Source: Desulfobacterales bacterium (GTDB lineage Bacteria > Desulfobacterota > Desulfobacteria > Desulfobacterales > BuS5). From it: 7,269 nucleotides of DNA. The position numbers and the translations under genes are program-made. The notes below the pieces were generated by a model. That model saw only the letters and a list, made by a program, of their open reading frames with translations. It had not been told where the DNA came from and ran no database searches. Positions 1 through 5,023 of the stretch are shown piece by piece. Within the stretch, counting starts at the first letter, position 1. Every line of letters begins with the position of its first letter. The stretch is taken from the NCBI GenBank assembly GCA_020056865.1, contig JAGVGX010000069.1, forward strand, positions 1-7,269, read 5' to 3'.

Positions 1-986
1 AGTCGGCACTTCATGGCATCAGCGCAGCTCAGATTGCAAATGTTCTAGAATTGGTCCTTTCCGGAAGGATGGCTGGCCTACTTCACCAGCCAATGGAAAA
101 AGAAGATATCCCTATCATGGTAAAGCTTCCTCTTTCACAGCGGGCAGGAATCGAACGCCTTGAAGCCATAAAAATATCTCAAGCGGACGGAAAGCTGATA
201 TCGCTATCCAGCCTTGTTAAAACCTCTAATACGGAAAACGATAAAAGCATATACCATAAAAATCTCATGCCTGTGGTTTATATAACAGGTGATGTAGCAG
301 GCGAGAAGGAAAGCCCTGTTTATGCCATACTTGAGATGAAAAAAGAAATAGATGCAATATCTCTTCCTGAAGGATATAAAATTGTTCAGCACACTTCAGC
401 GCTGCCGGAAACAGACCGTCGGTTTTCCATGAAATGGGATGGCGAGTGGCATATTACCTATGAGGTCTTCCGCGATTTGGGAATAGCTTTTGGAGTGGTT
501 CTTGTTTTAATATTTGTTCTCGTTGTTGGGTGGTTTAAATCCTTTTCAACCCCTCTTGTAATTATGGCGGCTATTCCGTTTTCCCTTATTGGCATACTGC
601 CAGGACACTGGCTGATGGGTGCTTTTTTCTCGGCGACATCCATGATCGGTTTTATTGCAGGTGCAGGAATTGTTGTAAGAAACTCCATAATTCTTGTTGA
701 TTTCATTGAACTTCGTGTTTCTCAGGGCATGCCTCTTAATCTTGCCGTAATCGATGCAGGCGCCGTTCGATTCAGGCCGATGATGTTGACAGCGACGGCA
801 GTCGTGGTAGGCGCTTCAGTAATATTGTTCGATCCAATATTCCAAGGGCTTGCCATCTCTCTGATGGCAGGCGAAGTTGCATCTCTTCTCTTCTCACGCA
901 TGACTGTTCCGGTGTTGTATTATCTTGACAAACGCTGGGAATCACAGCATACACATCCGAACCCGGATGGAACACAGAGGGGTTAA
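1..986 (+). CDS. RND-family efflux transporter, inner-membrane subunit, C-terminal part (5' truncated by window edge)
   Basis: The frame is open from the left edge (first full codon at 3) to TAA at 984-986, giving 327 residues, about one third of a normal RND pump of roughly 1,000-1,100 residues. Numbering from codon 3, residues 1-150 are the end of the second periplasmic porter/docking region. Five membrane segments follow at about 159-178, 184-205, 209-236, 260-276 and 282-308, matching TM8-TM12 of AcrB-like proteins. The family signature around VRNS (225-228) at the end of TM10 and the RFRPMM stretch before TM11 are present. Such pumps export drugs, metals or other small molecules by proton antiport together with a periplasmic adaptor and an outer-membrane channel. 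The substrate cannot be told from this fragment. The TTG at 51 is internal, not a start, because homologous sequence continues upstream of it. The gene converges on dinB. Confidence 0.93.
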   Translation, partial: SALHGISAAQIANVLELVLSGRMAGLLHQPMEKEDIPIMVKLPLSQRAGIERLEAIKISQADGKLISLSSLVKTSNTENDKSIYHKNLMPVVYITGDVAGEKESPVYAILEMKKEIDAISLPEGYKIVQHTSALPETDRRFSMKWDGEWHITYEVFRDLGIAFGVVLVLIFVLVVGWFKSFSTPLVIMAAIPFSLIGILPGHWLMGAFFSATSMIGFIAGAGIVVRNSIILVDFIELRVSQGMPLNLAVIDAGAVRFRPMMLTATAVVVGASVILFDPIFQGLAISLMAGEVASLLFSRMTVPVLYYLDKRWESQHTHPNPDGTQRG

Positions 987-1031
987 ATAGCGCTCTAAAG
1001 CGTGCCTGCCTTATAGACTGATAATTTTCCT

Positions 1032-1054
1032 GGGTACCAAATAGGTACCCTTTT
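1032..1054 (+). terminator. Rho-independent terminator of the RND gene
   Basis: A perfect 7-bp stem, GGGTACC (1032-1038) and GGTACCC (1044-1050), encloses a 5-nt AAATA loop and is followed directly by TTTT. It lies 46 nt after the RND stop codon. The stem is short and the U-run brief. The other strand has no T-run after the stem, so it should act on plus-strand transcripts only. Confidence 0.6.
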
Positions 1055-1231
1055 CAGCCGACACCATGCTCAACTTATTGATATTATTCGCACCATGCAC
1101 ATCATGCACATGTGGAATAAAAAAGGGACAGCATGGAAAATACGTATTGATTTAAGATAGTTATGGATAAAATTTTTTGCAGGAAAGCCCAATTTAACCG
1201 TGTAACAGAAATTAAATCCATAAAGAATAAG

Positions 1232-2413
1232 TTAATCTTTTAAAAGCGTTCCAGGAACAACACTTTTGTCACCAAATTTCTCGTATACCAAATCTAAAAC
1301 AGAATTCAATTTCTGACGTTTCTTTGATGACGGGTTTTGATGAAAAAGAGAGAGCTGGGTTTCAACCCCCGAACAACTGAATTGAGACAAAAAAACGCCT
1401 AAGAGCCTGATTGGTTTTTTTGCTACCTCCGTCTTTTTTAAAAGATGACAAACAACAGAATATATTTTGGAACCATCATCCGTGGATTCAGTTAACGTTG
1501 CCGGACGTGTAATCTGAACAAAATCAAAATATTTAACTTTCAATGTAATCGTTTTACCTTTTAAACGCTTATGCCGCATCCGTCGAGCCACTTTATCACC
1601 CAAAACAAGAAGCTCTTTTTGAACAACATCTAAAGATACGATGTCTTGTAAAAAAGTCTGTTCATTGCCGACAGACTTTACGTCATGTTCCGGTATCACA
1701 TTTCGCTTATCTATTCCCATGGCCAACAAATGTATTTTGACTCCCTGTTTTCCCAGCTTTTTCTCCAATACCTTGACCGGTGCCTGTCTCAAATCTCTAA
1801 ACGTGTGGATATTGAGTTGACTTAAAAGGCGCTGGGACACCTTGCCAACACCCCACATTTTTTTAACGGAGAGTGGATCTAAGAACTCTCTAACACCATC
1901 GGAATGTACAACAGTTAAACCATCAGGTTTGTCAATGTCAGACGCAATCTTTGCCACAATTTTTGAAGGCGCAATACCAGCTGAAATTGTTAATCCCGTC
2001 TCTGTTAGAATTATTTCCTTAATTGTTTTAGCGATGTTCTCGGGCTGACCAAAAAGACGTATGGAATCGGTTACATCAAGAAATGCTTCATCAATAGATA
2101 AGGGCTCAACCAATGGTGTGAAACGATGAAATATCTCAAATATTTGCTTAGAGATTTCTTGATATCTTGACATTCTGACAGGCAAAAAAATTCCATTTGG
2201 ACAAAGGCGTTTTGCTTTCGCAATCGGCTGGGCAGAATGAATCCCAAACTTTCGAGCCTCATATGAAGCAGATGACACCACACCTCTGTCCTTGCCACCA
2301 CCCACGATGACCGGCTTCCCCTTTAAGGCAGAATTATCCAGCACTTCAACCGAGGGGTAAAAAGCATCTATGTCTAAATGAATGATTTGTTTTAACTGAC
2401 GTTGCTTGTCCAT
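1232..2413 (-). CDS. dinB: DNA polymerase IV (Y-family translesion polymerase DinB)
   Basis: A complete 393-residue Y-family polymerase, slightly longer than E. coli Pol IV (351). It copies past damaged template bases with low fidelity and without proofreading. Catalytic carboxylates are visible: D14 in HLDID (metal-binding motif I) and D108-E109 in SIDEA. Y19 is at the steric-gate position that excludes ribonucleotides. The YEARKFGI stretch (51-58) belongs to the fingers. A helix-hairpin-helix thumb region follows around 186-208 (MWGVGK), then the little-finger domain at about 240-345. QLSLF (353-357) is a classic beta-clamp binding motif, here followed by about 36 lysine-rich residues rather than ending the protein. 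The ATG at 2413 lets the protein begin eleven residues before motif I, as expected. No strong Shine-Dalgarno sequence and no evident LexA box lie upstream. The gene stands alone, convergent with the RND gene; an inverted-repeat element ends 48 nt upstream of its start. Confidence 0.96.
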   Translation of the reverse strand: MDKQRQLKQIIHLDIDAFYPSVEVLDNSALKGKPVIVGGGKDRGVVSSASYEARKFGIHSAQPIAKAKRLCPNGIFLPVRMSRYQEISKQIFEIFHRFTPLVEPLSIDEAFLDVTDSIRLFGQPENIAKTIKEIILTETGLTISAGIAPSKIVAKIASDIDKPDGLTVVHSDGVREFLDPLSVKKMWGVGKVSQRLLSQLNIHTFRDLRQAPVKVLEKKLGKQGVKIHLLAMGIDKRNVIPEHDVKSVGNEQTFLQDIVSLDVVQKELLVLGDKVARRMRHKRLKGKTITLKVKYFDFVQITRPATLTESTDDGSKIYSVVCHLLKKTEVAKKPIRLLGVFLSQFSCSGVETQLSLFHQNPSSKKRQKLNSVLDLVYEKFGDKSVVPGTLLKD

Positions 2414-2460
2414 AAAATCTATGATTGATAAACCAATTTATCCTTCAAGCCATCCCAGTA

Positions 2461-2688
2461 TGAGACCTTTGAAAAATGTTCAATTTCGTTCAAGTTCAAG
2501 GAAGGCGAAAATATAGCGCTAACGGTTGCGCCTTACGTCTTGAAAACATACACTTCGTGCAACCACAGGAATACATTGAGTATTTCGAGGATAGCGCTAA
2601 AGCTTGACTTCGTGCAAAATTTGAGCCTGACACAGGCACTTTAGCGAAGCGCTAATTGGGCGAAAGGGGGCGTTTTGCAAAGGTCTCA
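2461..2688. mobile_element. MITE-like non-autonomous element with 16-bp terminal inverted repeats
   Basis: The left end 2461-2476 (TGAGACCTTTGAAAAA) and the reverse complement of the right end 2673-2688 (TGAGACCTTTGCAAAA) match at 15 of 16 positions. The 228-bp interior has no credible gene. It holds an 11-bp direct repeat, ACTTCGTGCAA, at 2552-2562 and 2607-2617, three AGCGCT copies, and an inner hairpin (2595-2646). It looks less AT-rich than the DNA beside it. This structure fits a miniature inverted-repeat element or the relic of an insertion sequence mobilised by a transposase elsewhere. I could not find a convincing target-site duplication: the flanks read CAGTA on the left and ATATA on the right. 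It fills most of the 300-nt gap between tRNA-Gln and dinB and could influence dinB transcription. Confidence 0.6.
2595..2646. repeat. Nested hairpin inside the inverted-repeat element
   Basis: CGCTAAAG (2595-2602) pairs perfectly with CTTTAGCG (2639-2646). Inside that loop, GCCTG (2625-2629) pairs with CAGGC (2633-2637) around ACA. The nested structure sits in the right half of the mobile-like element. Its role is unknown; structured interiors are common in miniature elements. Confidence 0.5.
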
Positions 2689-2713
2689 ATATATAAAAAA
2701 AATATAAAATTTT

Positions 2714-2787
2714 TGGCTGGGAGACAAGGATTCGAACCTTGGTTGGCGGAGTCAGAGTCCGCAGTCCTGCCGCTGGACGATCTCCCA
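2714..2787 (-). tRNA. tRNA-Gln (anticodon CUG), CCA encoded
   Basis: Read on the minus strand, 74 nt fold into a full cloverleaf. The acceptor arm is TGGGAGA/TCTCCCA, the D stem GTCC/GGAC, and the anticodon stem GCGGA/TCCGC around the loop CTCTGAC. The T arm is built on AAGG/CCTT with the TTCGAAT loop. The anticodon CTG occupies 2755-2753 and reads CAG codons. U1-A72 and discriminator G73 are typical of tRNA-Gln. The CCA end is encoded (TGGC at 2714-2717 on the plus strand). An AT-rich stretch with a run of eight T follows on the minus strand and may end transcription. The mobile-like element begins 25 nt further downstream. Confidence 0.95.
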
Positions 2788-2800
2788 AAACATTTGATTC

Positions 2801-2829
2801 ATAATAAAAAAATGAATTAAAGTAGTCAA
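2801..2829 (-). promoter_or_regulatory. Sigma70-type promoter of tRNA-Gln
   Basis: On the minus strand, a -35 box TTGACT (2829-2824) and a -10 box TATTAT (2806-2801) are separated by exactly 17 bp. Transcription would start near 2794, about seven nucleotides before the mature tRNA 5' end at 2787. Confidence 0.7.
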
Positions 2830-3073
2830 GACAAAATTTATAAAAGGAAATTTATCTGATTAAAAACCCCAAGTTTTGCACCTGTCTGCCTTCACCTTAG
2901 TTTAGCGAGATTTTAAATCCATCTATTGTATTGATTATTATTTATAAATTATATAGCATGTAATTGTATGAAATTAAATTCTGTAGGCATATTTTTTTGT
3001 ATCTGCATATTATTTTGGACTGTTTATTTAATGTTATTAATTATAAAAACAAACAGCTAAAGGAGGTGCGGCC
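2830..3073. other. AT-rich intergenic region between divergent tRNA-Gln and the usp gene
   Basis: I see no gene here. The tRNA is transcribed leftward and usp rightward, so the region should hold the usp promoter. It ends with a strong Shine-Dalgarno sequence, AGGAGGTG (3061-3068), five nucleotides before the ATG at 3074. No recognisable FNR-type palindrome or sigma54 box was found. Confidence 0.6.
2926..2954 (+). promoter_or_regulatory. Possible promoter of the usp gene cluster
   Basis: TTGTAT (2926-2931) and TTATAT (2949-2954) are 17 bp apart, a fair match to sigma70 boxes. This would give a leader of about 110 nt. The surrounding DNA is so AT-rich that chance matches are likely, so the call is weak. 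Confidence 0.28.
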
Positions 3074-3997
3074 ATGAGAGTTAAATTTAACACCATTTTA
3101 TGTGCTACAGATCTATCTGATTACTCAAATCAGACAATATTATACGGGATTGCTCTTGCCAAAATGTTTGAGGCCAGACTTTATGTGTGCCATGTTGTGG
3201 AAACCATACCTGTTGTTACCTATGGTGAAGCTTTTTTTGATGCAACCGAGCAACAAAACTGTCTTGTGCAGCTTGCCAGGAAACAATTAGATAACCTGAT
3301 TGATGAAAAAGCTTATCATTTCGAACCCATAGTTACAGTTGGGAATAAAGCCGATGAGATATTGCGTATATCAGAAGAGAAAAGCGCCGATGTTGTGATC
3401 ACCGCTACCCGTTTAAGACATGGTTTAAAAAGATTTTTACTGGGTTCAGTTACAGATCGTCTTATGCGGATTTTGACATGCCCCCTTGTTGTCTTGCGCA
3501 GCTCTTATGACACCTACCAGGAATATGAAAAAACAAACTTCAATATTAAAAAAATTTTGGTAGGTTGCGATTTTTCTTCAGATTCAGATCTGGCTCTCAA
3601 CCATGGTTTAAGTCTGGCACAGGAGTTTGAGTCTGAACTTCACCTTGTTCATGTTGTTGCGGAATACCCTCATCAGTATACGCCTGATATGATGATGGAA
3701 TTTAACATTCCACATGATGATACAAAAATACAGTTAAATAAAAAACTGTTAGAATTATTTCCCAAAGAGGCTGCTAACTGGTGCAAAATTAAAACAGATA
3801 TTCTGTTTGGCCAGGCCCATGAAGAAATATGTAACTATGCAGATTCAGAGGATATTGATTTGATCGTTCTGGGAACCAGGGGAGCAGGTCTGGTTAAAAC
3901 GTTATTTATAGGATCAACCACAGACAGGGTAATACGTAAATCGGAATGTCCTGTTCTTTCAGTATGTAACAAAAATAAAAAACAGGGCGACACATAG
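3074..3997 (+). CDS. Tandem-domain universal stress protein (UspA family)
   Basis: 307 residues form two consecutive Usp domains, about 5-142 and 157-297, like UspE-type tandem proteins. Each begins with the family's beta-strand and Asp (D13; D166 in ILVGCD). Domain 2 has the full ATP-binding pattern G-2X-G-9X-G-(S/T): G267, G270, G280, S281. In domain 1 the first two glycines are A111 and L114, while G124-S125 remain, so only the second half looks fit for nucleotide binding. Usp proteins are cytoplasmic, often ATP-binding, and help survival under starvation, oxidative or redox stress; the partner of this one is unknown. A strong Shine-Dalgarno AGGAGGTG five nucleotides before the ATG fixes the start. 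It is the first gene of a same-strand cluster; the next start follows 15 nt after the stop, suggesting cotranscription. Confidence 0.93.
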   Translation: MRVKFNTILCATDLSDYSNQTILYGIALAKMFEARLYVCHVVETIPVVTYGEAFFDATEQQNCLVQLARKQLDNLIDEKAYHFEPIVTVGNKADEILRISEEKSADVVITATRLRHGLKRFLLGSVTDRLMRILTCPLVVLRSSYDTYQEYEKTNFNIKKILVGCDFSSDSDLALNHGLSLAQEFESELHLVHVVAEYPHQYTPDMMMEFNIPHDDTKIQLNKKLLELFPKEAANWCKIKTDILFGQAHEEICNYADSEDIDLIVLGTRGAGLVKTLFIGSTTDRVIRKSECPVLSVCNKNKKQGDT

Positions 3998-4012
3998 TAA
4001 GGAGGGAAAATA

Positions 4013-4255
4013 ATGGAAAAAAAATATGGCTGGAAAGGCTGGAAAATGCCTTTAATGAATTTGAATGATCCCGATTACTGTGAATCCGGTTGCCCCATAT
4101 GCACAAGGGCGAGAAAAGGAAATAAATTCGCTAAATTTATCCAAAACATTGAACTTGTAATCACTTTTGGCGGCTGCCCGTGGGGGAAAGCCCGAGAAAA
4201 AAAATATGGCGTCAAACCTCATGAAAAAATGCCTGATAACACGGTATCAGAGTAA
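4013..4255 (+). CDS. Small cysteine-containing hypothetical protein (80 aa)
   Basis: I do not recognise the family. The product is 80 residues and rich in Lys and aromatic residues, with C23-x3-C27-x2-C30 and a further C55 in a GGCPWGK stretch. Four cysteines in this arrangement could bind a zinc ion or an iron-sulfur cluster; this is inferred from spacing alone. There is no signal peptide or membrane segment. EKKYG occurs twice, at residues 2-6 and 62-66, encoded by an identical 15-nt sequence (4016-4030 and 4196-4210). The gene is very likely real: a strong AAGGAGGG (3999-4006) precedes the ATG by six nucleotides and it sits 15 nt after usp on the same strand. Translation may be coupled to its neighbours. 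Function may relate to redox or metal stress given the Usp neighbour, but nothing shows this directly. Confidence 0.8.
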   Translation: MEKKYGWKGWKMPLMNLNDPDYCESGCPICTRARKGNKFAKFIQNIELVITFGGCPWGKAREKKYGVKPHEKMPDNTVSE

Positions 4256-4282
4256 TCAATAAAACGTATTGGAGAACCATAC

Positions 4283-4960
4283 ATGTCTTTTGAAACTAAA
4301 GAACAGATACTTGAAAACATACTTTCCAAGGAAAAGCCTGCTTGTCCTCATTGCAAAAAGGAAATGACCCTATGGGAAGTTCCTCCTTTTTCTTTTGGTG
4401 ATGGTTTAGGATGGGGCGTTCCATATCTTTTTGTATGCTTTAATGATGAGTGCCACATGTATAAACAGGGCTGGGACAGTATAAGCGACAACTATGGGCA
4501 TGTCGCTTCCTACAGATGCATGTGCTATCCAGGAACAACCTCATTTGAATATATGCCTGTTTTCAGTAAATTCGGTGGATCAGACCAGATAATTGATAAC
4601 AATGTCCTGCTTGAACAGGAGATGTTGAAGGAAAACATAAAAAAAGGATTTTCAATCTTAGCTGATTGCTATGTAACAAAAGATCCCGTTAGTGTGCTCA
4701 GCCTTCTTTTAGATGCGACACAGCCTGTCAAGGTCAGAGCAAAAGCCGCTGAAATGATTGGAGACATTGGGGATCTGGAAGTTATTGACCCCATAAAGAA
4801 TCTTAAATTTTCAAATGAAATTTTACAAAAAAATATTGATGACGCTGTTCAAAAAATACATGAAAAATTTTTTACAAAAGAATGTCCCTTTTGTACGGAA
4901 ATAATCAAAAAAAGAGCCAACATCTGCAAGCACTGCGGAAAAGAAGTGGCTGGCCAATAA
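4283..4960 (+). CDS. Zinc-ribbon protein with central helical repeat (hypothetical)
   Basis: 225 residues with three visible parts. The N-terminal part has CPHC (C21, C24) and, after a long Trp/Gly/aromatic insert, C52-x4-C57 plus C79-x-C81, so a zinc-ribbon-like knuckle is likely. The centre (about 134-194) has a HEAT-like helical repeat look (VKVRAKAAEMIGDIGD, then a second helix pair). The C-terminus is a compact classic zinc ribbon, CPFC (C201, C204) with CKHC (C215, C218). There is no signal peptide or membrane segment, so it should be cytoplasmic. Zinc ribbons and HEAT repeats usually mediate protein or nucleic-acid contacts; no enzymatic motif is seen and no specific role can be assigned. 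GGAG (4271-4274) lies eight nucleotides before the ATG. It starts 27 nt after the small cysteine protein, consistent with one operon. Confidence 0.88.
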   Translation: MSFETKEQILENILSKEKPACPHCKKEMTLWEVPPFSFGDGLGWGVPYLFVCFNDECHMYKQGWDSISDNYGHVASYRCMCYPGTTSFEYMPVFSKFGGSDQIIDNNVLLEQEMLKENIKKGFSILADCYVTKDPVSVLSLLLDATQPVKVRAKAAEMIGDIGDLEVIDPIKNLKFSNEILQKNIDDAVQKIHEKFFTKECPFCTEIIKKRANICKHCGKEVAGQ

Positions 4961-5023
4961 ACCACCGATGAGTAATTATCTTAAAACACCTTTTACTCTT
5001 TTTGAAATCTGTTGGAGGTAAAA

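Noticed and set aside
51..53. TTG as the start of the RND gene
   Set aside because: The frame stays open to position 3 and the upstream residues continue the family sequence; this is a gene cut by the window edge.
204..975. Three antisense open frames across the RND gene
   Set aside because: They mirror a clearly conserved membrane protein and have no homology-like features of their own.
1092..1114. CATGCACAT repeated in tandem with a CACATGTG palindrome
   Set aside because: Too short and isolated to call an operator; nothing nearby needs it.
1162..1222. TATGGAT/ATCCATA inverted repeat downstream of dinB as a terminator
   Set aside because: The 47-nt loop, 7-bp AT-rich stem and lack of a suitable T-run on the minus strand make chance more likely.
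1842..2301. Open frames overlapping dinB in other frames
   Set aside because: dinB has all the family motifs in its own frame; these are by-products.
2414..2460. LexA box or strong ribosome binding site for dinB
   Set aside because: I searched the 47 nt between the element and the ATG and found neither.
2456..2693. Target-site duplication around the inverted-repeat element
   Set aside because: The flanks (CAGTA left, ATATA right) do not match exactly.
2597..2788. Minus-strand 63-codon open frame
   Set aside because: It runs through the whole tRNA-Gln and into the inverted-repeat element; the tRNA explains the sequence.
3906..4106. Antisense frame across the usp/small-gene junction
   Set aside because: It overlaps two genes with strong ribosome binding sites and looks like chance.
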